A DNA stretch of 64,000 nucleotides, from the NCBI RefSeq assembly GCF_008806385.1, contig NZ_VZZK01000028.1:30472-94471 (forward strand), given 5' to 3'. Position 1 is the first letter of the stretch. Each line of letters opens with the position of its first letter. The translations under genes and the position numbers were made by a program. Below the pieces are notes generated by a model that worked only from the letters and a program-made list of their open reading frames with translations, had not been told where the DNA came from and made no database searches. Source of the DNA: Methylobacterium soli. GTDB lineage: Bacteria; Pseudomonadota; Alphaproteobacteria; Rhizobiales; Beijerinckiaceae. Below are positions 56,651 through 64,000 of the stretch, piece after piece.

Positions 56651-58290
56651 GCCTTCGCGACTACCAACGCGCCAGCCTCGATGCGCTCTACGGTCACTGG
56701 GCGGAGGGCGGCGGCAACGGGCTCATCGTGCTGCCCACGGGCGCCGGCAAGGCGCTCGTCATCGCCGCGCTCGTCCGCGAGACGCTGGAGCGCTGGCCCG
56801 ATCTGCGCATCTGCATCGTCACCCATGTGCGCGAGCTCGTCAGCCAGAACTTCAAGGAGCTGCTGGGATACTGGCCCGGCGCGCCGGCTGGCATCTACTC
56901 GGCCGGGCTCGGGCGCCGCGACACGCACTCGCGCATCCTGTTCTGCGGGATGCAGTCCGTCTGGAACAAGGTGGCGCGCCTCGGCGCCTTCGACCTCGTC
57001 ATCGTTGACGAGGCGCATCTCATCCCGCGCGCGTCCGACACCAGCTAAGGCAAGTTTCTAGCCGGCCTGCAGGCGCTCACGCCCGACATGCGGGTGGTGG
57101 GCCTCACCGCCACGCCGTACCGGCTCGACAGCGGGCGCCTCGACGAGGGCGAGGGTCGAATCTTCGACCGCATCGTCTACGAGGCCAATGTCGGCGACCT
57201 TATCCGCGAGGGCTACCTGTCGCCGCTCGTCAGCAAGGCGCCCCTGACGCAGCTCGACACCACGGGCGTCGGCAAGCGCGGCGGCGACTTCATCCCGGGC
57301 CAGCTGGAGGCTGCGGTCAACCACGACGACATCACGCAGGCGGCGGTGTCTGAGATGGTGGCGCTAGGCGCAGATCGGCGCGCCTGGCTGGCCTTCTGCG
57401 CCGGGGTGAAGCACGCCGACGCCGTGCGCGACGCCGTGCGGGCCCGGGGCATCACCTGCGAGGCGGTGTCGGGCGAGACGCCGTCGGGCGAGCGCGACCG
57501 CATCATCGCCGCCTTCAAGGCTGGCCGGATCCGCTGCCTCACCAGCGTGGGCGTCCTCTCGACCGGGTTCAACGTGCCCCACGTGGACCTGATCGCGCTG
57601 CTGCGGCCGACGCAGAGCACGGGCCTCTACGTGCAGATCGTGGGGCGGGCGCTGCGGAAGGCTCAGGGCAAGGATGATGCGCTCATCCTCGACTACGCCG
57701 GGCTGGTGAAGACGCACGGGCCCATCGACGCCATCACGTCCCGCGGCAAGCCGAAGGCGCTGCGGAGGAAGGACGGCGAGGAGGAGGCCCGGGCAAAGGA
57801 ATGCCCGAACTGCTCCACGCTGGTGGCGCTCAACACCCGCACCTGCACCACCTGCGGCCACGAGTGGACGCGCGACGAGGCGCCGAAGCACGAGGCCATC
57901 GCGGACGCCGAGCATGCCATCCTGTCTCTCGGCGCGCCGCCCTGGCTCGAGGTGTCGGGCATGTCTTTCGCCCGGCACACCAAGATCGGCTCGCCCGACA
58001 GCATGCGCGTGGAGTTCCATTGCGGAATCCAGACGCACCGCCTCTGGGTCTGCCTGGAGCACGGCGGCCGGGCTGCGGAGAAGGCGGGCCAGTGGTGGCG
58101 CCGGCTCGGCGGCGGCGCGGTGCCCGCCACGGTGGAGGATGCGCTGGATCGCGCCGAGGCCGATCTGGTCTGGCCGCACGCCATTCAGGTCCGGCAGGCC
58201 GGCAAGTTCTTCGAGGTGGTGGGCTATCGCTTCGCCGCGGGCGAGGGCTGGTCGACGCGTGCCGTGCTCAATGTGGAGGAAGCGGCGTGA
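56644..58290 (+). pseudogene. SF2 DEAH-box helicase interrupted by an in-frame TAA
   Basis: A 548-codon frame. The N-terminal part (134 codons) has the Q-motif-like SLRDYQRASLDALY, Walker A VLPTGAGKALVIAA and DEAH in LVIVDEAHLIPRASDTS; then TAA at 57046-57048. In the same frame it continues GKFLAGLQALTPDMRVVGLT, TATPYRLDSGR, and the helicase C domain (VGVLSTGFNVPHVDLIALLR, QIVGRALRKAQGKDDALIL), followed by a zinc-binding CPNCSTL...CTTCGHEW and a C-terminal domain. Motifs on both sides of the stop belong to one helicase. The gene is probably inactivated by a single nonsense change, unless the sequence is wrong or the codon is read through. GTG/ATG restarts at 57088 would miss motifs I and II. 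Confidence 0.75.
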
Positions 58291-58619
58291 TCTGTCCGAA
58301 ATGCGCCTCCGACACGCGCGTCGTCGACAGCCGGCCGGCCGAAGACGGCGCCATCATCGCGCGCCGCCGGGCGTGCATGACCTGCGGTCACCGCTTCGGC
58401 ACGCAGGAAAGCACGTTCGACGTCGTGGCGCACCGGGCCCGCGGGCGCCGCACCAAGGCTGCCTGGCTCCAGCGCACGCCGCGCGAGGTGCGGCTCGGCG
58501 CGCAGCGCGGCTACGACGCGACCTACAAGGTGCGGTCCGCCGCGCGCGAAGAGGCAGCTGCCACCGGTCGCCCCGTCGCTGATGTCCTCCGGCAGTGGGG
58601 CGCGAGCCCGCCGTCATGA
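58287..58619 (+). CDS. NrdR-like zinc-ribbon protein without ATP-cone
   Basis: A 110-residue protein, VICPKCASDTRVVDSRPAED, GAIIARRRACMTCGHRFGTQ, with two CxxC pairs in the exact order of the NrdR zinc ribbon (VxDSRP.ED...RRR.C..CG.RF.T). The rest (AHRARGRRTKAAWLQRTPRE, basic) is not an ATP-cone. NrdR represses ribonucleotide reductase genes; a phage protein with only the ribbon may bind the same boxes without nucleotide control. The start is the GTG at 58287, overlapping the helicase stop. Confidence 0.7.
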   Translation: MICPKCASDTRVVDSRPAEDGAIIARRRACMTCGHRFGTQESTFDVVAHRARGRRTKAAWLQRTPREVRLGAQRGYDATYKVRSAAREEAAATGRPVADVLRQWGASPPS

Positions 58620-59026
58620 CCAAACACCTCGACAATCCAGAGAGCTGCTTCGTGTGCCGCAGGCGCGCGGATGGACTAGGTCTACAAAAAGGCAACGCTG
58701 TCGGATGGCTGTGCCAGCAGTGCGCCGACGGTGAATACGGAGTGAGGATGATTCGCATGCCAGTGCGTGAATTCGACGAATATGAGCGAGCTGCGCTCGT
58801 GCGGGCGTCCCAAGGACGAGCGGGTCATTATCTCGACTGTCTTGGACGAACCGACCTTGCACAGTTGCATCCCGAGGAATGGCAGCATGTCTGCCGCCTC
58901 GTGATCGAGGACTTCGGGGACGAGATCAAACTGCAAGTCGGTAGCGGCTCGTCCGGTCACCCGGCCCGCGGCTTATTCAACGTTCATCAGACAGCGGACA
59001 ACATCAACCAGAACGAGGCCGCGTGA
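58616..59026 (+). CDS. Small zinc-finger phage protein
   Basis: A 136-residue protein with SCFVCRRRADGLGLQ and WLCQQCADGE (two CxxC pairs, a zinc finger), followed by RMPVREFDEYERAALVRASQ and a helical C-terminus. The family resembles phage proteins of the DUF6511 type, but this is a weak match. ATG at 58616 overlaps the previous stop; its stop overlaps the next start. Confidence 0.6.
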   Translation: MTKHLDNPESCFVCRRRADGLGLQKGNAVGWLCQQCADGEYGVRMIRMPVREFDEYERAALVRASQGRAGHYLDCLGRTDLAQLHPEEWQHVCRLVIEDFGDEIKLQVGSGSSGHPARGLFNVHQTADNINQNEAA

Positions 59027-59643
59027 TGAAAATCGTAGCGCGACCTACTCGTTATGCTGGAACCCAGTTTCGCTCACGCCTCGAAGCCCGTTGGGCCGCG
59101 TTCTTCGATCTTGCCGGTTGGCGCTGGGAGTACGAGCCCGTTGATGGAGAGGGCTGGGTGCCAGATTTTTTCCTTATCGGAGCAGCGGGTCCCATCCCTG
59201 TGGAGGTGAAGCCGATACAATGGCCTACCTTTGATTCGCGCAGCTTAGATGTGATGAGCAAATCATCGGCTGCGTTTGATTCCTTAGTGCTCAACGGTGA
59301 AGAGCTTGCGAAAGTGCGTGAAGCTCGAGTTCCAGAGACACTAATCCTGGGCGCATATCCTTTCGAGTATCCTGGCCCTTACGCCAAAGATACGCTTGGC
59401 GTTCTTCTAAGCACTGAAGTGACCTTGCACGGGCAGCCATATCAACGGCGCGATATGGCTGCCCTCTATCGAGGAGCAAAACATCGGTGCGATTTCTCCG
59501 CCAGCGATGGGGCGTGGTTCTGCCGGATCGGCGGAGAGGTTGGCAAATATGCTTTAGAACCTCTTGACCCAGGCGAAACTGACGCGCTGTGGCGCGAAGC
59601 CGGCAACCGCGTTCAATGGAAGGGGGCTGGTCGCCATGGCTAA
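59026..59643 (+). CDS. PD-(D/E)XK-like phage nuclease
   Basis: A 205-residue protein. The N-terminal part is a restriction-endonuclease-like core: QFRSRLEARWAAFFDLAGWR (Glu), EYEPVDGEGWVPDFFLIG (Asp) and IPVEVKPIQWP (ExK). Such single-domain nucleases are common next to phage replication genes. Composition is lower in G+C than its neighbours. Its last bases overlap the prim-pol gene. Confidence 0.7.
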   Translation: MKIVARPTRYAGTQFRSRLEARWAAFFDLAGWRWEYEPVDGEGWVPDFFLIGAAGPIPVEVKPIQWPTFDSRSLDVMSKSSAAFDSLVLNGEELAKVREARVPETLILGAYPFEYPGPYAKDTLGVLLSTEVTLHGQPYQRRDMAALYRGAKHRCDFSASDGAWFCRIGGEVGKYALEPLDPGETDALWREAGNRVQWKGAGRHG

Positions 59644-61939
59644 CCTCGGATTCCTCTTCGACGCGGCTGCCCATCAGGCGCTCTCCAATTTGGCCGTGGC
59701 CCTGGATCTGGCGCGAGCGGGCATCGCTGTATTTCCCTGCCAGCCGGATGGGGATCAGGCGAAACGGCCTTACCCCGGCGTGTTTTGGCGCAACCAGAGC
59801 ACTACGAACGAGCAGCGCATTGAGCAGTGGTGGGAACGTTGGCCGGACGCGGTTCCCGGCATCGATCTCGCCAAGACCGATTTCATCGTCATTGACCTGG
59901 ATGGGGAGGGCGGCCAAGCCGACTGGCGCAATGTCACCGCTGACCGTCTCGTCTCGGCACCGCGGGTCGAAACACCCTCCGGAGGCTCGCATCTTTGGTT
60001 CCGGCGCAATGGCCGCGATCATGGCAATGGGCGCGGCGCTCTGCCGCCGAAACGCGATCATCAGGGAATTGATGTTCGCGGTTTCGGCGGCTACGTCATC
60101 GCTCCTGGCGCCACCATGCTGGACGGCCGGCGCTACGAAGCGGACGGCCACGACTTCCTTTCGGCCCAGTCAGCGCCGGACTGGCTCTGGGCAATTCTCG
60201 ACGGTCCAGTTGACAAGGGGCAGAACGCAGCCCCCGCGCCGACATTGGCACCGGAGCCGCCCCGGCAATCCACCGACGATCGTCGCCGGGCCTATGGAGA
60301 AGCCGCGCTGGCGGCTGAGCGAGAGCGCGTTGCGACCTGCGGCAAGGGCGGGCGCAACGAGGCGTTGAACAAAGCGGCCTTCGCGCTCGGCACGCTCGTT
60401 GGTAGCGGGTGCCTGGGTGAGGCGCAGGTTCGCGCCGCACTCACCGACGCGGCCCAGGCTTGTGGGCTACTGAAGGATGATGGGCCCCGCGCCTGCCAAG
60501 CCACGCTGACTTCGGGCCTGCGCGCTGGGATCCTCAAGCCTCGCGACGTGCCCGAGAGCGGCGATTATGCGATTGACGTTGGAATCGGCGCCGATGTTGC
60601 GGCAAGCCTCCTGCAGGCGCGCGCGGTGGTGGAGGCTGAGGACGGCACGCTGGCCGACGCCGAGACCGGCGAGGTGCTGGGAGCGCCCGACCTCGACGAC
60701 GAGTTGCCAACGAGCCTGACACGCGTGCCGGGCCTGCTCGGCGACCTTACGGACTGGATCTGCGCTTCGGCCCGGCGGCCGCAACGCGGGCTGGCGTTGG
60801 GCGCGGCGCTCACCATTCTGGGCACGGCCTGCGGGCGGCACTTGGCCGGCCCGACGGGCTCGGGCACCCACCTCTACGTGGTGGGACTGGCGCCGACAGG
60901 CGCCGGCAAGGACCACGCCCTCTCGCAGATCATGGCGGTGCTGAGCGCGGCTCGGATGAGCCAGTTCATCGGCCCCAGCCAGTTCATTTCCATGCCGGCC
61001 GTAATCAACTTCCTGGTTCGCGCGCCGCTCTCGGTCTGCGCCATGGACGAGTTCGGCTCCTTCATGAAGCGGATCAACAACCGCAAGGCCTCCGGCTTCG
61101 AGGGTGCCATCACGGGTGTCCTGCGCACCGCCTGGGGCGCCTCGTTCAAGCCGATGCCGACGCCAGAATGGGCCGGCAAGACCAGCTACGTCATCATGGC
61201 GCCGGCCATGTCGATCTATGGCGTGTCGACGGCCGAGGAGTTCTACGGCGCCCTGGAGGGCGGCGACACCTCCAACGGCGTTCTGAACCGCATGCTGGTC
61301 CTGGAGACGCGCCAGCGCCCGGCTGATCAGACGCCCACAGTGACGCAAGACCCGCCGCAAAGCCTCGCGGAGCGGGTTGCGGCCATCGTCGACCGGCAAG
61401 GGCCGCTCGCGGCCGCGCAACTCGCCATGTTCGACCGACCGCCACCGCGCCAGTCGGTGCCGTGGGGCCCGGGGGCAGAGGCGACGTTCAAAGCGTGCGT
61501 GGCCGATGTGGAGCGGCGATGCGACGGCGACGTGCGGGCCCAGGCCTTTTATGCCCGCGTGGCGGAGATGGCGGTGCGGCTCGCGACGATCCGGGCCGTG
61601 GGCATCGACAACGCGGCTCCTGCTGTGTTGCAGGCGGACATGGAATGGGGCGTGGCACTCGCCATGTGGTCCGCTGGCGCCATGGCGCGCGGCGCCACTG
61701 ACTACATCGCGGACAGCGAGAACCAGTCCTCGGCCAACATGGTGCGCCGGGCAATCCGGGACGCCGGCGGAAGGATCAAGCACCGAGACCTGCTCCGGCG
61801 CCTAAACCACCGGATCAAGGATCGCGACTTGCGCGATATCGTGCGGGCCCTGGGAGAGGCCGAGCAGATCGCGATCGAAAAAACCGTTCCGAAGGGCGGG
61901 GGAACGCCGTCGGTTTGGTATTCCCTGGCAAGCACATAA
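59636..61939 (+). CDS. Bifunctional prim-pol primase and helicase
   Basis: A 767-residue replication protein. Residues about 20-190 are an archaeo-eukaryotic-type prim-pol domain (AGIAVFPCQPDGDQAKRPYP, metal ligands in FIVIDLDGEGGQADW, TPSGGSHLWFRR). A linker with a helical domain follows; from about residue 365 is a helicase/AAA-like domain with P-loop VVGLAPTGAGKDHALSQIMA (residue about 418), VCAMDEFGSFMKR (Walker B) and DTSNGVLNRMLVLETR. It is the initiator of phage DNA replication in this element. ATG at 59636. Confidence 0.88.
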   Translation: MANLGFLFDAAAHQALSNLAVALDLARAGIAVFPCQPDGDQAKRPYPGVFWRNQSTTNEQRIEQWWERWPDAVPGIDLAKTDFIVIDLDGEGGQADWRNVTADRLVSAPRVETPSGGSHLWFRRNGRDHGNGRGALPPKRDHQGIDVRGFGGYVIAPGATMLDGRRYEADGHDFLSAQSAPDWLWAILDGPVDKGQNAAPAPTLAPEPPRQSTDDRRRAYGEAALAAERERVATCGKGGRNEALNKAAFALGTLVGSGCLGEAQVRAALTDAAQACGLLKDDGPRACQATLTSGLRAGILKPRDVPESGDYAIDVGIGADVAASLLQARAVVEAEDGTLADAETGEVLGAPDLDDELPTSLTRVPGLLGDLTDWICASARRPQRGLALGAALTILGTACGRHLAGPTGSGTHLYVVGLAPTGAGKDHALSQIMAVLSAARMSQFIGPSQFISMPAVINFLVRAPLSVCAMDEFGSFMKRINNRKASGFEGAITGVLRTAWGASFKPMPTPEWAGKTSYVIMAPAMSIYGVSTAEEFYGALEGGDTSNGVLNRMLVLETRQRPADQTPTVTQDPPQSLAERVAAIVDRQGPLAAAQLAMFDRPPPRQSVPWGPGAEATFKACVADVERRCDGDVRAQAFYARVAEMAVRLATIRAVGIDNAAPAVLQADMEWGVALAMWSAGAMARGATDYIADSENQSSANMVRRAIRDAGGRIKHRDLLRRLNHRIKDRDLRDIVRALGEAEQIAIEKTVPKGGGTPSVWYSLAST

Positions 61940-61945
61940 ATTTGA

Positions 61946-62749
61946 TTAGCTTGCAATATAAGGTATGCTTGACTCATACACTGGAGCCTCAATCTCGTAT
62001 TGTTTGAGCAAGTGCTCTGCGGCATATCTTTGGTTAGGCATCATGGCTGGCCCTACAATTACATGCTGGATGGCCAAGGAAGCTATGTCTTGGCCACCTA
62101 TCATATCAAATCCGAGCATCATCTCGAGATAAGGGATCAGTTTTCTCTCTGTCGACCGCACCTTCACATTGCTGTCATTCCAATATTCAGCGAACAGCCT
62201 CACCTCGCACTCTTCGCTGAAATGCCGGTCTTTAATTATACTAACTACCCTCAGCACCCTTCTCCACCATCGAAAGGTGATGGGAGCAACATTTTCACTG
62301 TCAGTCCTTTTCAGGTCGCCACATAGATCGTTGAACAGCATATCAATTATTTGCCAATGCTGATTGCTATCGTAGAGCACCTTGCTCAATTTAAAGTTTT
62401 GCCCGTTTGCTATTTTTTGGACAAGATCCCGATCGAATGCAATCGAGAATCCAAAGCCGCCATTGTACCCCCTCCATTGGGAGAGGATGTCGCCGTTTAC
62501 AGAAAAAGACGCAACATAGGCATTAGTGTATTCAATGCCCTCCATATAACCTTCAATATTATCGATAGCTGGCGCGCTAATCGCCGCTATTTCAGCCTTT
62601 CTCTTCTTATACGTATCAGAAAGAACGTCCCAGCCGATTTTAAATTCTCTTCTATCGTTCAAGAAGCGGGTGTCGGTCACCCAAAGCCCTCTTGATCGCA
62701 GGATGCCTTCCAAGCCTGCCGGCGTCGTGTAGTGGTACAGGATCGGCAT
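61946..62749 (-). CDS. DUF2971 family protein, A+T-rich cargo gene
   Basis: A 267-residue protein with the DUF2971 start YHYTTPAGLEGILRSRGLWV and TDTRFLNDRREF, followed by YVASFSVNGDILSQWRGYNG and GGFGFSIAFDRD, and a later SEECEVRLFAEYW. It has markedly lower G+C than all its neighbours and is transcribed against the replication operon, which is typical of a late-acquired accessory (moron) gene. DUF2971 proteins are seen in several anti-phage contexts, but this activity is not shown for the family in general. Its stop lies seven bases from the prim-pol stop. Confidence 0.75.
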   Translation of the reverse strand: MPILYHYTTPAGLEGILRSRGLWVTDTRFLNDRREFKIGWDVLSDTYKKRKAEIAAISAPAIDNIEGYMEGIEYTNAYVASFSVNGDILSQWRGYNGGFGFSIAFDRDLVQKIANGQNFKLSKVLYDSNQHWQIIDMLFNDLCGDLKRTDSENVAPITFRWWRRVLRVVSIIKDRHFSEECEVRLFAEYWNDSNVKVRSTERKLIPYLEMMLGFDMIGGQDIASLAIQHVIVGPAMMPNQRYAAEHLLKQYEIEAPVYESSIPYIAS

Positions 62750-62828
62750 TCATTGACACGGCAAGCAGCCGTCCTCAGGTAAAGAATCCACAAGCTTTGG
62801 TGACCTGACGACCGCGTCTGGCGGCCGA

Positions 62829-63031
62829 CGGTTGTCAGATGACGACCGAACCTTAGCCATACGGTCGTCGCTGACAAGCGATGCGCTTGGCGGGCCTAAA
62901 GAAAACACCTAAATCACTGATATTGTTTATATATATGTTCAGTTGTCACGGTTGTCAGGAAATCAATTAGGTATCCTGATTCAGAAAAAAAACTGGTTGG
63001 GAGTTTTTACACGCAGACAACCGGACAACCG
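62829..63031. repeat. Repeated CGGTTGTC / GACAACCG octamers before the NusG-like gene
   Basis: CGGTTGTC occurs at 62829-62836 and 62949-62956, and its inverse GACAACCG twice in direct tandem at 63016-63023 and 63024-63031; AGTTGTCA at 62941-62948 is a near copy. All lie in the A+T-rich 370-base interval between DUF2971 and the NusG-like gene, which has no supported coding frame. They could be operators or iterons of a replication origin. Confidence 0.55.
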
Positions 63032-63121
63032 TAGCTCGGCGCCTGAGCGTGGTACTTTCGTTGCCAGTTCGCTTGCCTCCGGATCCGCTCCCGCTACCAT
63101 CATCACCGCGCATACCCGACC

Positions 63122-63880
63122 GTGACCGCGGCGACCCCGAGAGAGGCCGCCGTGACGAACATCGAGAACACCGCCCGCCAGGCGAAGGCTCTTGCCCGGA
63201 AGAAGAAGGGCAAGGCCGCCATGCGGCGGGCCCGCAAGGCCAAGCCCTATCAGCGGGCCGCCCTGCCGACGCCTGAGCGCGTGCGCGCTCGCGCCAAGAC
63301 CGAGCGCTTCGAGGTCGACGAAGCTCGCGACTGGGTCGTGGTGCGGACCGAGCAGAATCGGGCCTCGCGCTGCGCCAGCGCGCTTCGCGAGCGCGGCTTC
63401 CCCGTATTCGAGGCGCGCCAGGAAGAACGGCTGGTGGCCGAGAACGGCAAGGCCCGCGTCGCCCAGGTGCCGTTACTGCGGCGCCTGCTGTTCGTCGGCC
63501 TGAACGCGGCCGACACGCCCGGCGACCTCACCAGCGTCCAGTACGTCGAGAGCATGTGGGCGCGCGGCGAGGAGGCCTGGATCTGGACGCCGCGCGAATG
63601 GCTGGGCAGCGCCAGGCCGATCCGCATCGGGCCACTCGCCATGCAGAAATTCGCCGACCACATCACCGGTCACCGCCGCAACGGCAAGCTGGTGCCGGAT
63701 CTCATCAAGGCCCTGTTCAAGGCCGGCGAGACCATCCGCATCACCGATGGGCCGTTCGCGACCTACAACGGGATTATCGAGCGCATTGACGCGCCGCGCG
63801 GGCGCTACACCGTGCTAGCGAGCATCTTCGGACGCGCAACACCTGTGGAGTTGAACGAAGATCAGTTGGAAGCCGCTTGA
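63122..63880 (+). CDS. NusG-like transcription factor of the prophage
   Basis: A 252-residue protein with a basic N-terminal extension of about 70 residues, an NGN domain (WVVVRTEQNRASRCASALRE, ARVAQVPLLRRLLFVGLN) and a C-terminal KOW domain (FKAGETIRITDGPFATYNGI, YTVLASIFGRATPVELNEDQ). The KOW part is very similar to bacterial NusG, whereas the extension and spacing differ, so this is a paralogue of the host NusG such as the RfaH/LoaP type. Acting in the rightward direction it could control transcription of the late genes beyond the window. GTG start at 63122; a GTG at 63152 is also possible. Confidence 0.82.
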   Translation: MTAATPREAAVTNIENTARQAKALARKKKGKAAMRRARKAKPYQRAALPTPERVRARAKTERFEVDEARDWVVVRTEQNRASRCASALRERGFPVFEARQEERLVAENGKARVAQVPLLRRLLFVGLNAADTPGDLTSVQYVESMWARGEEAWIWTPREWLGSARPIRIGPLAMQKFADHITGHRRNGKLVPDLIKALFKAGETIRITDGPFATYNGIIERIDAPRGRYTVLASIFGRATPVELNEDQLEAA

Positions 63881-63938
63881 CGTCGCCGGCGAATGCTGCA
63901 TTTTCACCGGCAGGTTATCCGGGGAGCGCGCGTCCTAG

Positions 63939-64000
63939 CAGGCTGTTGAAGAAGTCGGCCAGCGGCGGGCGATGAAGGGGACTTCATCGCCGGCGTGGAA
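63939..64000. mobile_element. Possible left end of an insertion sequence
   Basis: AGCAGGCTGTTGAAGAAGTC, directly after the NusG-like gene, resembles the end sequence GGCTGTTGAAAAA of IS1182/IS5-type elements. GGCGATGAAG (63968-63977) and CTTCATCGCC (63982-63991) form a perfect 10-base inverted repeat within it. No transposase frame is in the window. Confidence 0.3.

Larger units (their letters stand above)
44279..64000. mobile_element. Prophage or phage-like integrative element at tRNA-Asn (right end outside window)
   Basis: It begins immediately after tRNA-Asn with integrase and excisionase-like genes, then has CI/Cro control with matching operators, recombination genes and a replication module, all with tight overlaps of the ATGA type. 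There are no capsid, portal, terminase, tail or lysis genes in the visible part, and no conjugation genes. It is either a prophage whose late region follows the NusG-like gene, or a satellite or other integrative element. The island carries A+T-rich genes (46.1-46.3 kb and 61.9-62.8 kb) within otherwise GC-rich DNA. Confidence 0.9.

Noticed and set aside
57088..58290. Treating the downstream helicase part as an independent gene
   Set aside because: It would start within motif III (TATP) and lack the ATP-binding motifs; the frame is the same as that before the TAA, so a broken gene is the simpler reading.
62943..63125. 60-codon plus-strand frame before the NusG-like gene
   Set aside because: It spans the tandem octamer repeats, has no ribosome-binding site and no recognisable family.

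Overview
The window looks like a chromosome segment of a high-GC alphaproteobacterium of the order Hyphomicrobiales (Rhizobiales), most likely Methylobacterium or Methylorubrum. The signs are a fused ispDF gene, an ntrB gene overlapping dusB, an alphaproteobacterial pyruvate dehydrogenase cluster in which E1 beta carries its own lipoyl domain, a PopZ gene, a bacteriophytochrome with an HWE-type kinase, DUF6489/DUF6894/DUF5076 proteins, and three good matches to the alphaproteobacterial general-stress (EcfG) promoter. The genus is inferred from gene content; no rRNA is present.

Bases 1-44.2 kb are core chromosome. From the left: ntrC (partial), ntrB and dusB on the minus strand; ispDF and a CinA/PncC-type amidase on the plus strand; an FAD monooxygenase; a RatA/COQ10-like protein and lipA; small envelope and stress proteins (7-13 kb); a DHH phosphoesterase and DNA polymerase IV; a four-helix copper-binding gene cut in two by a 1.7 kb A+T-rich insertion (15.9-17.6 kb); VanZ-like protein and a bacteriophytochrome hybrid kinase; small stress-type genes (21-23.8 kb); the PDH operon running leftward as pdhA-pdhB-DUF5076-pdhC-lpdA, with ftsB and eno upstream; queF; a cluster of REP-like palindromes; kdsA; two exported proteins; degP; valS; popZ; tolC; pcm; tRNA-Cys and tRNA-Asn.

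From 44.28 kb to the right edge lies a prophage or phage-like integrative element, inserted at the 3' end of tRNA-Asn with its tyrosine integrase next to the tRNA. It has an excisionase-like gene, a leftward early operon, a CI/S24 repressor facing a Cro-like gene with repeated GGGCA..TGCCC operators, and then a long rightward replication and recombination operon: RusA, Sak4-like ATPase, DUF669 SSB-like protein, PD-(D/E)XK nuclease, phage beta clamp, SF2 helicase (interrupted by an in-frame TAA), NrdR-like zinc ribbon, a second nuclease and a prim-pol/helicase. It is followed by an A+T-rich DUF2971 cargo gene in the opposite direction, a repeat-rich intergenic region and a NusG-like gene. No capsid, tail or lysis genes and no right attachment site are visible, so the element continues beyond the window. 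An insertion-sequence end may begin in the last 60 bases.

The observations most worth following are the phage NusG paralogue with the repeats in front of it, the repressor regulon that can be read from its operators, the two otherwise open genes each stopped by a single in-frame TAA, the insertion that splits the copper-binding gene without any visible recombinase, and the EcfG-type promoters in front of otherwise anonymous small genes.
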